Assembly (NCBI GenBank): GCA_905221615.1
Contig: CAJNDT010003112.1
Coordinates: forward strand, 1,344,001 to 1,408,000
Source of the DNA: Symbiodinium sp. CCMP2592
Lineage: Eukaryota; Sar; Dinophyceae; Suessiales; Symbiodiniaceae
DNA: 64,000 nt
Reading direction: 5' to 3'
Shown here piece by piece: positions 18,863-29,513 of the stretch (its first letter is position 1; each line of letters opens with the position of its first letter). The position numbers and the translations under genes were made by a program. The notes beneath the pieces are model-generated. The model saw nothing but the letters and a program-made list of their open reading frames with translations, had not been told where the DNA came from and ran no database searches.

Positions 18863-21800
18863 ATGGCTGAGCCATGTTTCCAGCATGTGCCCGCAAATGC
18901 AGACTCTTTGGTCATGGAAGGTCTTGCTGTGGCTTTTGGCCCGGTGGCATATCGCAATCCTGATGATTCCCAGCTGTACTGGGATCTGCAATATGTCATG
19001 GACAAGCTTATGGAGAATGGCGAGCAAAACGCTCTGACGAAACATGCCAAAACACTGAAAGACCTTTGCTTGTCCGAGGATATCCTGACAGAGAAAGATT
19101 TGCATTATCGTTCAATGAACCTCAGGCCACGAACCTTAAATTATGAAATCCTTGACAGTACATGTATGCACACACATACTCAAATACTTGGCAAAAGTGG
19201 CCCTGGTTCAGGACAAGTATGTTGAATTGCAATTGTGCCAGTACCATGCTGCTGATGATGTTCTTTGCAAAGCTACTGGACAAAAGCCAAACTGCAGCCA
19301 AGTCGACCTACCTCTGGGATATGTTCCGGAAAATCTCAGCAGAGGCTACAACCCAGGCATACGCGGCTGGACAGCATGGCTTGAGCATCGATGTGCATGG
19401 CACTGCTGGGAACCATGTCCTCATGTTGCAGCCCAATGGAATGGTCTTGGGAGTGCAAGACTTTCTTTCCTCACTACATGCTTCAGTTCTGGAGTCTTGG
19501 AGAAAGGTTTGGGGCAACATGTACTCAGAAGCTGTACTGTCAGGCCCTTGGCAGGGAGAACTTCTGTTTTTGGATGTGCTCGCTTTTGTCCTCAATGCTG
19601 CGAAGGTCCGTCGATCCAGAAACATGTCACCCTGGAAAAACCATAGCTTGGCTGCTCTGCAACAATTGCGAGCCACTGTCTTCCAGATTTTGCATGGAGC
19701 TATGGCCCACAGCATTTTGGAGCATGTAGAGGCAAACCAAGCGTTGGAGAGAGCAGTTCCTTCACGACGACTGTCAGGGCGAGGAAGGAGGTTGGCTGTT
19801 GGGTAAGGTTGATTTCTGCATTCAGGAGTCCGGGGGCATCATTTCATTTGAAATCAATTTGTCAAGTGAGTTAAGTTATGAAGTTGCAGTTGCATTGCTC
19901 GCAGGTCTGCTGATGATGGAGAAGACCCTCGCCGGAAAATGTCCGTTTACCGGATTTGGGACTTCATTGAACAAGCACGCAACACAAAGGTCTCGATGAT
20001 GAAGTTGGCTGAGATCAGAGAGACGGACAGAGATGGCGGTGTCAGGCCTGGCTCTGTTTCTCTGTGGCAGCGGAAGATGCTGAGCTTGTACAAGCAAGAA
20101 AGCTCCTTGTCATTTCTCAATGTTCGGAAGCTGACCATGGTCACTGATTCTTCCCACCACAGCACGAAAGATTGGCTTGTGAGTCTTTTTTACAACAGTT
20201 CTGCCAATTGTTTTGCCCATGCCACTGCTCAATTTGTGAACTCGGCCAAAATCCTTCGCCCGGGACAATATGACCTTATGCCGGAAGTCGAACGTTTGGC
20301 GGCACGTCGAGAAATTGAGAGACTTTCGACCCTGAAGTTTTTCCAGGCTGTCAGCAGTCAGTGCTTCAAAATCGCCGGGTTGCAAATAACCGATTTCCAG
20401 CCGGACTCTCAGCTGCTGTCCATGTTGGCCCCATTGAACCCGGGAGACCAAGCAACTTTTCGTGGTGCAGAATGGGAAGTCATCCGTACAGAGGATCCAG
20501 CCACAGTGCACAGTATGAGTTTTGACGCACAGTCTGCAGACATGATTCCGATGTTGCACATATTGATGGATCAAGGCAGCATCGGGTGTGCCGCCAACGC
20601 ATTTTCCTTGGACCAGAACTTGCTCGTACATTACAGTTACGACAAAATCCATCGCCTGCATAGGGATATCAAGGGGCCGCTCAGAGGACAACTCCACAAA
20701 AATGTCCTCCTAACGACGTTCATGTGGACCCTGAACTACAAGCCCTTCGGCTCTGGCGGCTTCTTTGCAGAGAAACAGGACGCACTCGAAAGTTTTCTGC
20801 AGTCCAACAACGAGGCCAGGCTTTTCCAATTCTCAATATTGTACAATTCATATAATAATATAGTCAGTATTTGTTTAACCAATACAATTCTACTTGTACC
20901 TCAGCCAGGAAAGCGAAATCTTCGACAAGTACAAGACTCGCATTGCTTTCGAGTTTAATATGAGGGGAGCCTCAGACCACGATGTCTGGACCGCGCTTCC
21001 GGAAAAAATGAGATCCTGGAAAGTCAAGGGGGGATGCACGAAACCGTCTCGGTGGTTTTCGTGGAATGAGGCTGCTGCGGAAAATCTGTCCGAGTTTACG
21101 GCCTCCCGAATGGTTTTGGAGTGGTACCTTCGTTCCGAGCAAGGTCCGGATGACATCAACCAACCTCAATTGTGTTTCAAAGAAGCTAAAGGACTGAAAC
21201 TGGCCTATCTGGGCCATTCATGGGTGACTTGGGAGAACGCACACATTATTGCACGGCTGCAGGAGCCTTGCTGGGACTACTACAGTGCACAACTCCACGA
21301 GATCAAAACTGTCGAGGACGCTTTGACCGAGACACAGGTCATGAGCACTAGCTGGAACCAGCACTGGAGTTTGAGAGGAATTGCGGCAATCATGGTTTCC
21401 GAAGAGACTTGGGATGATTTGCTGTTTTGGGTCCAGGAGTCTGAAACATTCATAACGAAAGTCATGGATTATGGCTTGGAGATGCTGGCGAATCGGTGTG
21501 CAACATTTTCCAAGTATGGCTCCCCTCCGGAGTGTTACACCCAAGTGCTGAGTGGTCCTTCTCCCCATGCCATCAATGCCATGAAACTGATGAAGACAGA
21601 TTGGCTTTGCTTGCAAAGCCTGGAATGCAGTGGCGCGCCTAAGGCTCGCATGCTGAGTGCAGATCTCAGGTTGACTTTTGATCCTTGCATGCGCTACACT
21701 GCCCTTCAGTTTCAGTCAGTTGGCTGGCGTTTGAATTACCAAGCAGGACTAGATTTGTTGCGCTTTCTCACAGCCACATTTCCGGACAGCAAGATCGTCG

Positions 21801-23998
21801 AGGATTGTCACCAACTCTTACGAACAGCCACAGGTCCGAAAGCACACCAAAAACTCACGGGGACATGTATCCAGCAGCTGCTGACCAACTCCGACATATT
21901 GGAGTGTCGGGGCATGGCTCACCCTGCCAAGTTGAGCAGAGAGAAGTTCCTGAGGTACTGGCACAAGGCCAAGGATGATTTCAGAGCCAATCCAGAATTT
22001 GTTGCCGCACATCACAAGCTCCCCAAGGAAATGTCGAAAGTCCTAGCAACCAAAACGTGGGACACCATTTCTGAACAACAATTGATTGTTTCTGCAGCAT
22101 CATGGTCCTTCCTGCGCTACTATTCGCAGAACAACTTGAGCACGCAGAACGTGAAATTGAAGGCCTGGGGTGAATCAGCAAAGTAGCGGTCTGTGATTGA
22201 ATAGCTCTGTTCTAAGAACAACATGTTCCTGAGGACGGCTTGTGGGCTGTGTTTGCCCAGTTTGGGCAAATCATTACTTTGCGCAATGTGGAAGAGACCT
22301 ACATTGTTCTGGGATCCTTCAAATGGGCAGTGTTGGCATGGCGGTTGTCCGAAGTTCATGAGGGCGGCAGGTGCTCGGGCTGGCAGTTGCAAGTGGAGGC
22401 CGGTTGCTCATGGCAGTTCCTTCACAACCCTGAGGAATGGGAAGCATGTGAAGCCACTCCGAAATTGTCAACACAGGCAGGACTCTATTTCAAAGCCACG
22501 TGTGGTTGGGAACCACTTGTGCAAAACACTTTGCGCTCCGGGCACAAAAGGACCTTTGCGGAGTTGACATTGATGGCGGACTACTTGAATGTGACACAAC
22601 CCCACAAGAATTCCAAGAAGGAGTTGTTGAAACAGTGTCAGGAGTGTTTCGGAGAAGAGTTTGCAGAAGCTTGCCGTGAAGCTGCAGAGTCAGACACTCA
22701 GAAGGCTCCTGATGCAGATATGCCTGATGGTTTTCTATCAGCATTGTTGGACAACATGGAGCCCTCAGATAAACAGGATTTCCAGGACTTGGAGAAAGCC
22801 CTGATGCGACAGGAACAGCAGGCCGAGCAACAACGTTGGCAAAACATGTGGGATGAGAAGGTTGCAGAACAAAAGGCACCCTGGCAAGACCTTCCAGTGA
22901 GTTTCTGAGCTAGGCTTAGACTCAATTGTTGTGATTCAAATGTGACTCAATTGTGACTCAATTGTGATTCGATTGCAGGCCAAAAGAGCGAGGAGAGCTG
23001 TGGCAAAAGCCAAAGCAAAGTCAAAACCGTGTGCCAAAGCAAAATGCAAAGGCAAGGGCAAAGGAAAAGGCAAAGGCCGTGGAAAAGGCAATGGGTTTGG
23101 AAGAGGCACAGCTTTGGGCTTGCAAGGGCTGGCTCGCAGGCAAGCAGCGTCACGAAAACGCAAGGAGCAGGTGCTCGAACAAATGCCCGGACCAGCAGTG
23201 GAAGAAGATCCAGATATCTCTGAACTCAAAGAGGAGTTGGAAAGCCAGCTGTTGGACATGAATGTCATGGACGATCGAACAACTCCTGATTCATTGCCGG
23301 CAGAGCCTTGTGTCCATGCTCCCAGTCCAAGAGAGCCCGCCCCCTCACCGGAGCCTTGCGCCCATCCTCCCAGTCCACACACTGGTGAAGGAGAGCCCGC
23401 CCCCCCGGCGGAGGAGCCCTGTGTCGATGCTTCCCGTCCACACTCTGTGCTTGGTGGTGCCGGGGTCGCACACGAGGAAACAAAAGTGCAAGCACAGCCA
23501 TCCAATGGGACCTTGCCGGATCCAATATCCGGGCCAAGGGACAGTGGAATGGCACAGGCCTCGTCCTCGAGCGGATCAGCCCCTGAGCAGGTCCTTGATG
23601 ATGCTGCACATCGTGGCCAGGCATCGCAACGTGCTCCGCGCGAGCATGGTCCACACTTGAATAACACTCCCGACTTCCTGTCGGAGTTGGATCCACCCGA
23701 AGACTTCAAGTTGCGTCTCAGCTTCAACGATCATCGCTTCAAAGCCGAGATCATGACAAAACAGTATGTGTCAAGTGAGGGGAAAAAGTCTTGCAGCAAA
23801 AGCTTTGCTAACGACAGATCAGACTGGAAGCAAGCACTGGCTCAAGTGCATCGCTGGGCGTGGACAGAGTGGGAGAAGGCCAAACCTGAAAGGCAACTGC
23901 CGCCTCATTGTCAGCCTGGCACTATCCCTGAGGCTGTCCTGGAACGCCTTGCCCCGATTATCGACGCAATGCCTCCGCCCACAAAGTATGCCAAGTAG
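18863..23998 (+). CDS. Large multi-exon dinoflagellate-type protein, about 1,570 aa, function unknown
   Basis: Exons: 18863 to about 19140; about 19242-19802; 19905-20814; 20909-22169; 22217-22896; 22979-23998 (TAG). Introns 3, 4 and 5 (19803-19904, 22170-22216, 22897-22978) have GTAAGG, GTGAAT and GTGAGT donors and keep frame. 20815-20908 fits a GC-AG intron. The first junction is unresolved. The third exon holds three blocks with acidic/His residues: VTDSSHHSTKDWLVS, MDQGSIGCAANAF and YDKIHRLHRDIKGP, loosely like an RNase H-fold nuclease, though this is speculative. Exon 4 is helical. Exon 6 begins with a Lys/Gly-rich basic run, then Pro/acidic repeats, then a compact end domain (FKAEIMTKQYVSSEGKKSCS). 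I recall similar uncharacterised proteins from Symbiodiniaceae but cannot name a family. Confidence 0.6.
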
Positions 23999-24542
23999 CC
24001 TCTTCAGTTTTTTTTGGTGATAAACACATCACAGGGGAAAACATGTCAGCAGGTTGCAGATTTCTGTCAATGTCATGTATGCAAGTATCGTGTTCTTAGC
24101 TTCAAGTCTTCGGTCGATTCAAGAAGTCACAGGGAGTGAGTTCATCCAGCCGAGTCCAATGTGTGTGAATCTGCTCCTGCTGTCATAGCGGCAACATGTT
24201 CGATTCACAATTTTGGCTTCAGCTTGTGCGCAGTTGCTGTTCATTCTGTGATTGAGTCTTTACAGTTACGTTGCAATTACAGTTGCTGAATGCCTGAAGT
24301 GTGCAATTGAAGATGACATGACATGAATCATGAAGTCTCACCATAGTTATGCTGCAGATTGCTCGGGGAGAAAGCGATCAGCAAAAACAAGCCTTCCTGA
24401 CATTGTGTCCTGTTAGTTTGTGGAATGTGCTTGATATGCCAGGCAAGCATTGAATCCATTTGTTGCTCAAGTTGGACCAGAGGTATGGTTTAAAGTTATG
24501 TGGGACAACAAATCAATGTATTGATGTCAGTGAATCACCAAC
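23999..24542. other. Intergenic, nothing supported
   Basis: No convincing frame in 544 bp. This gap and the TAG at 23998 are why the next frame is treated as a separate gene. Confidence 0.55.
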
Positions 24543-25900
24543 ATGTCCAATTTCCAGTGGCCGTGCCAGCATGTGCTGGGATCATCGCTGGTCTTCAGTG
24601 GTAGTGCTGGGCCTGTGAAGCCAGCACGCAAGAAATGCAAAAGGAAAAAGAATGCTGCAGAGTCATTTGAGTTGGGAGGTAGATCAGTGGAGCGCCCGTG
24701 TACTCTTCCTGCCTTGAATTTTACCGATACAGTTACAGGAACTGATGAAATTGATGATCGGTTTGACACTTGGGTAGAGGACGTCTTCGAGCAAACATCG
24801 CGATTGCAATGTTCGCATTTCCTTCCGTTTGCTTCCTTGTCTTTCTCCCCAAGGCCGGAGTCTGTTCAAAGTGTTATGGGTCACAGATTTTGTTATAATT
24901 TGAATTTTTCATTAATTAATGTAATACTACATAAACTTATCATCATCCTCAATTGATCTTGCTGGCCAGGTCCACAGAGCCTTGGTGTCACAGGCTCATG
25001 GTTGCAAGGATTTTGGTGCAAAATTTCTTGCGCTACGACCAGGACTTCAATGTGGGCAGAGTGGCCATGAAATGGCATGGGCTGATTGGATTGGCTTATC
25101 CCGCATTGAAGAACCGAACCATCGAGTGTCAGCTGATGTGCATCATTAGCCGTAGCTATGACAACAGAGCCAAGATTGAAGCAGCTTCAATCGATGTGGG
25201 ACCCCATCAATGTGCGGGGTTGCTGCAATACATTGAATACTATGCAGGGAGCGCCAAACTTTCGAAGAAATTGATCGAATCCGGTCTCCGTGGGTGCAGC
25301 TTTGACATACTCTACAATGACGAACACAACATGTTGCTAGCGAAAGGGTTGCGTTTGTTTCTGGATGCAGCCACAGCGTGTGAGAAGAAGGCTTTGCATT
25401 GGTGGGGCACTCCGTGCTCTTCTTTTGTCATTATGTGCTCATTTCGTTCCCAACGTGCTGAAAGCAACGGCTGGGAAGGCGCATGGACTGAGCGGGACTT
25501 TGTATTGCAGGGAAATTGTCAGGCCCTTGTTTGCTCACTTGGGATTTTCCTGGGATGGGCATGTGAGTGCTGCCCTGTGGTGGAACAGCCCCTCAGCTCC
25601 TGTATGCCGCACCTCGAGTGTGTCAAAACAGTTCTATCCTTTTGTGGCTTCGAAAAGACTTGCACCTACATGGGTGCCTTTAACGGAAAGTCAGTGAAGC
25701 CCTTGCAACTGTGGCATTTGCCTGGGTTTCATTTTGAGAACCTGGCCAGGCCCAAACCAGATCATAATGCTTTCATTGGTCTGGTAAACCGAGGCGAAGA
25801 CGGCCGTTTCACCGGTGTGCCAGCAGATGTACAGGCTAGTGGGGAATACACTTCGATGTTCGGGGAAGCAGTTGCGCAGATTGTCCGGAATCTATTGTGA
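24543..25900 (+). CDS. Cytosine-C5-methyltransferase-like protein, about 419 aa
   Basis: Two exons, 24543-24879 and 24978-25900 (TGA), join in frame over a 98-bp GT-AG intron. The first exon is basic (ARKKCKRKKN near residues 28-37). Exon 2 has the motif order of C5 DNA methyltransferases. An SAM-site-like loop YYAGSAKLS (about residues 200-208) precedes an acidic turn FDILYNDEHN. A catalytic-type Pro-Cys sits in HWWGTPCSSF (Cys about 259), and VVEQP (about 313-317) lies where canonical enzymes have ENV. The Asn of ENV is absent, and no target-recognition domain is evident, so activity on DNA is uncertain. The protein is the last large gene before the right boundary of the block. Dinoflagellate transposons with methyltransferase cargo are known, which makes the context notable. 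Confidence 0.55.
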
Positions 25901-26376
25901 CGATCCGCTTCGTCAGCCAAAATACGTTTCATAGCTTACTGAGCTGCATGCTTTTTATTATTCAAGCCAATCTGCTGTGACTGGTTTTTGGGGTGTGAAT
26001 GCTGTGACACAACAGCAACAGCAGGCCATGCAGCAACACAGGTAAAACAGTGCGATGACTGATGAGAAGGTTGCATAACAATTGAGACACAAGTCTGATT
26101 TGCTTGCAGCCTTATGTCGATGTGGCTGTCTCAGTGAACACACTTGGAGGAACAGAATTGATATGGCTCTTTCAGTGAATGAGTATGCGCCGGCAAATCA
26201 GGGCCTTGGACGTCGTTCTTGCCTTCTTTGCCCCACTTGAGGAGGATTCCTCAAGATTTCCTCAATTCGAATCGTCAACCTTGCCAAGCAATGCCATGCT
26301 GACTCAAGATTTCCTCAACCTTGCAGCAACCTGTTTAAGTTGACAGGTTGTTCTGAGCAGTGTGAGGAAACAATAG
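25901..26376. other. Intergenic with short direct repeats
   Basis: No gene. It holds a CAG/CAACA-rich stretch (about 26005-26040), three copies of a TTCCTCAA/AAGATTTCCTCAA motif between 26245 and 26320, and GTGAACACACTTGGAGGAACA (about 26134), which recurs as GTGAACACACTTGAGGAACA at about 26443 inside the next frame. Confidence 0.6.
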
Positions 26377-26715
26377 ATGCCATCCACTGTGACCTTGCCC
26401 GATGTGCCCATGTCGGTGCAAGGGGTCAGTGGCATGGCACAAGTGAACACACTTGAGGAACAATTTCTTGTTGACAATTTGGGAGTCACACCTTTGCAGC
26501 TTCTGCCGGCTCTTGCACAGACGTCCTCAGCCTTGCGAAAACCTGTTGGTGTTGCCGGGCTCTCACCCGAAGAGCCATCAAGTTTCCTTGCTTGGGGACA
26601 CAAAGGCCAGCCATCTAGTGTGACCTTGCCCGACGTGCCAATGTCGGTGCAAGGAGTCACTGGAATGGCACAGCTTCCGGTTGCTCTGTTCACACACCGG
26701 CTTGGACAGAAATAA
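26377..26715 (+). CDS. Hypothetical protein with duplicated TLPD..GMAQ module, 112 aa
   Basis: ATG at 26377, TAA at 26713-26715. The product has two near-identical modules, residues about 2-22 and 79-99, both reading TLPDVPMSVQGV then (S/T)GMAQ. A more neutral middle (LGVTPLQLLPALAQTSSALR) separates them. The underlying DNA repeats are 26381-26442 and 26611-26673. A diverged version, TLPDPISGPRDSGMAQ, occurs in the large gene at about 23508-23560. The stop lies two bases past the right inverted repeat, which encodes the last residues (HRLGQK). It could be a degenerate fragment of the large gene rather than a functional protein. Confidence 0.4.
   Translation: MPSTVTLPDVPMSVQGVSGMAQVNTLEEQFLVDNLGVTPLQLLPALAQTSSALRKPVGVAGLSPEEPSSFLAWGHKGQPSSVTLPDVPMSVQGVTGMAQLPVALFTHRLGQK
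26697..26711. repeat. Right candidate terminal inverted repeat
   Basis: CCGGCTTGGACAGAA is the exact reverse complement of 3498-3512, and ACACA before it pairs with TGTGT at 3514-3518 after a one-base gap. About 300 bp downstream the MITE-rich background resumes (family B copy at 27013). Confidence 0.45.
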
Positions 26716-27012
26716 TACTACATTTTTTCATGGTTTTCTCAACAATTTTCAGTGTCTGCAAATCTCCAGTTACATTAATTCTGGACAAACCTACCGTGTC
26801 GTAACGTATCCAATAAGTCTTTGTTCAGGTTGACTTCTGATTTTGATAACTTTGGTTTTTGCCAAGCCCACTGATCCAGCCCCCGCGGATCCAACCCTAC
26901 AAACGAGCATATTGATATCTTCAGCCTCAAAAAGCAACAAACACAACGGAGCCAGAGCTTCCGCGTCTTTGCGTGAGAGAGCTGGAGCCCTTGGCCCGAC
27001 AAAATCTCATCA

Positions 27013-27097
27013 GGATTTCCGAAAATGGGGGACCCTAGTATAGTACCTTAATGATAAGGACCCCAAAAGAAGGTACCCCTAATTTTCGGAAACTCCC
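27013..27097. repeat. Palindromic MITE-like element, family B
   Basis: Arms GGATTTCCGAAAATGGGGGA and the inverted CCCCTAATTTTCGGAAACTCCC, with a shortened centre (TAGTACCTTAATGATAAGGA). It is the first background element to the right of the gene block. Confidence 0.8.
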
Positions 27098-27606
27098 TCA
27101 TGAGTTCTCGGATTCCTAACACCCCAACCTTGCGGTTTAGGGTTTTCGGGTTTAGGGTTTTAAGCCTTTAGGGCTTAGCGTTTTGGGTTTAAGGTTGAGC
27201 TCTTGGATTCCTAAAACCCTGAACAACTCCACTAAGCTCTAAACTCTAAACCCTGAACCCTGCGAGCTCAAACATACTCAACACATCGCTTCCCACGAAC
27301 TGGGGAGGGGCACGGTATGCTTGTGATTCCCGCTTTCGGTTTGCCAGGATTCTTGGTGGGATCCCAACCCTACAACACGGGGCCCCACACCCTGAACCCG
27401 GAACTCTGAGCCCGAACCCTACGCATCGTCTTCTCAAGAGACTGTAAGAAGGGTTTACGGAGCAACGGCTCAAGCTCCTGGTTGTAGAGATGCTCCCTCA
27501 ACCGGCGAAATACATAGGCGCTTTGACAAGCAGAGGAGGGCTCTTGGGCAATCATCATAATTGACTAGTGACAGGATATTCTTAGTGATTATGCAGAGCC
27601 CCATGT

Positions 27607-27695
27607 GGGTAGTTGTCAAAATTATGGTCCCTTTTTGGGTACGGCACCTGATATTTAGGGTACCCAAACAGGGACCATAATTTTGACAACTACCC
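27607..27695. repeat. Palindromic MITE-like element, family C
   Basis: GGGTAGTTGTCAAAATTATG at the left and CATAATTTTGACAACTACCC at the right are perfect 20-bp inverted repeats, and the pairing continues through GTCCCTTTTTGGGTA. The flanks ATGT and ATAT would fit a mutated 4-bp target duplication. Other copies: 34658 and 57610. Confidence 0.85.
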
Positions 27696-29411
27696 ATATT
27701 ATCTCGTCCCTCTTGCGACTCGAGTGCGCTGCTCCTCCTCGCTGAACCAGTCTGTGACGATCTGGGCGGCTGCGAGACTAACATACTCCGTGCTCGGCCT
27801 AAGATTTAAGTTTGTTTTTTGAACCCTCTTTTCTCCCCGCCTAGGTTAGGCTTAAGGTTTAAGTTTTTGGGGTTCAGGACAAGGTTAAGACACAGCCCTC
27901 TCAGTGTTGCCTGTCAGGCTACCGCATGTTATGTGTGATCTCTGTACATAGTTTGTAGGTTTTGGAGTCCGAGGTTGAGGACGGTCAATAGTTATTTCGT
28001 CCTGGTCTCAGACTCTCCTTGGGATTCTGTTGCCGGGGTTCCAGACTCCAGGAGCTGAATTCAAGACCTTTGTATAATTAGAAGAGGGTTTCGGGGGGGC
28101 GTCTTACTATACTAGAATTCTAACACGGAGCCCTCAGCTACAGCACTGCCAATTGTTCAGGCTTCTTGATTACGATGATAGCGAACTTGCATTCCGAGAT
28201 GTTCACTAGGCTGCCCATTGCTAGCTTGGATAGTAGGCAGCACTCAGCATATTGCTGAGTGTGTGGGGGAATGAAAGGAGCAGTGTAGGGATTGACTGCA
28301 CCTATGATCCTGGCGCCCCAAGAGCTTCGGTCTCAAGCACGAACATAAAAACTCGTCTAAGCCTGTTCAAGAAAACTTCATAGAAACCTTCTCAAAACCC
28401 AACAGCAATCCGGCAACCCAAATACTAGATTCAAAGTCACCGAAGCCCCAAAGCCCGAACCGATGATGTTGCGTTGCTTATCGTAAGCTAGAAGCCGGGC
28501 TTAGGGAAAATGCGGGTCTACTGCAGGTCATCGACTCCTGACACATGCTTTATCTTCGCAGGATAACCCCGTACGATCTATAGAATGCAAAGCTGTTGCA
28601 AAGCAAGCAACCGGAAAAAAACAAAAGAAAAAACACGTATCTTTGGCCGTAGCTGTGTGTAGTTTGGGGCTTTTGGATTGCAGCTTTCTTCATCACTCTA
28701 AGGATCCAACCTGGGCCACATATGCATCGGTTCTTTACGGAATCCGACTGATTGAAAGCTAGGATTTTCACAAATACAAGGGCCCTAGAGCCCGGAAGCT
28801 CTGAAAACTCTAAGCCTCAAAAGCACTCAAACATTAGAAAATCCTTCTTACCCTCTGTCAAGGCCCCTCAAACCCCGATTTCCTTTGTAGAAGCGATTCT
28901 AGAACTCCCTTCCTACTCAAGAGCCGCAACATAACCTGCAGAACTCTTATGAACACCGCATCCGCCCATACCCCAGACCCAAAAAGCTCCCAAAACACAC
29001 AAAGGCCCTAAAGCGCCTATCAACCCCATCTCAAACCATCCAAAAAGTGCTTCAGAGCCCAGATACGGGCTCCTCCGCCATGTCGACCACCCACTGCAAG
29101 GGCTTTGCGCAGTGGAAGCCTCGGGTGTTCAGGGCTTTTTGTTTTAAAGAGTGTGTGGCTGTGCGGGGCTTTTTGCTCCTTCAGTAGGGTTTATAGGGTT
29201 CAGGGTGAAGGGTTCAGGGGTTGGGGTTTGGCTTTGGTGTTCAGGGTCTAGAAGTTTGGGAATCTGGGGCTTGCGGGTTAGGGTTTAGCTTTGTAGAAAG
29301 GCTCTTTGCTTGGGAGGAGTGCAGGCAAGGCTTTCTGAAGTGCTTTAGAGGGGCCTGAACCCGTACCAGTAAACAAAACCCTTCCAGACCAGAAACCATG
29401 CTAAACCTTTA

Positions 29412-29513
29412 TAGTCGAAGCCAATCGTCCTCATACCCTTAAGGTAAAGTATAGGGGATCCCAGTACGTATTAATCGTCCTAAATCCATGTTCCAACTTT
29501 CTGGAGTTCACGA
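29412..29513. repeat. Truncated family D element
   Basis: 'CCTTAAGGTAAAGTATAGGG', 'ATCCTAAATCC'-like text and the terminal ATGTTCCAACTTTCTGGAG match the right two thirds of the elements at 60492 and 61833. The left arm is missing. Confidence 0.6.

Larger units (their letters stand above)
3498..26711. mobile_element. Candidate 23-kb composite mobile element or gene island
   Basis: The block is bounded by a perfect 15-bp inverted repeat, TTCTGTCCAAGCCGG (3498-3512) and CCGGCTTGGACAGAA (26697-26711). The similarity extends through TGTGT/ACACA with one gap. Both copies sit where the telomere-like, MITE-rich background gives way to different DNA. Inside, all supported genes are on the plus strand, CAATTG is frequent, and none of the background MITE families was seen. 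A weak direct repeat (ACATTTTTGCAT at 3450-3461, ACATTTTTTCAT at 26720-26731) lies just outside. No recognised transposase or integrase was found. The alternative is an ordinary gene cluster with a chance inverted match. Confidence 0.4.

Noticed and set aside
20110..20697. Minus-strand frame of 195 codons
   Set aside because: Antisense of the large gene's third exon, which is continuous with neighbouring exons by in-frame splicing.
22936..23727. Minus-strand frame of 263 codons
   Set aside because: Antisense to the Lys/Gly and Pro-rich exon. Its Leu/Pro/Ser composition mirrors the low-complexity sense strand.
24880..24977. Alternative acceptor at 24969 (CTGGCCAG) for the methyltransferase-like gene
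   Set aside because: It leaves the frame out of phase with the GT donor at 24880; the acceptor at 24977 joins in frame.
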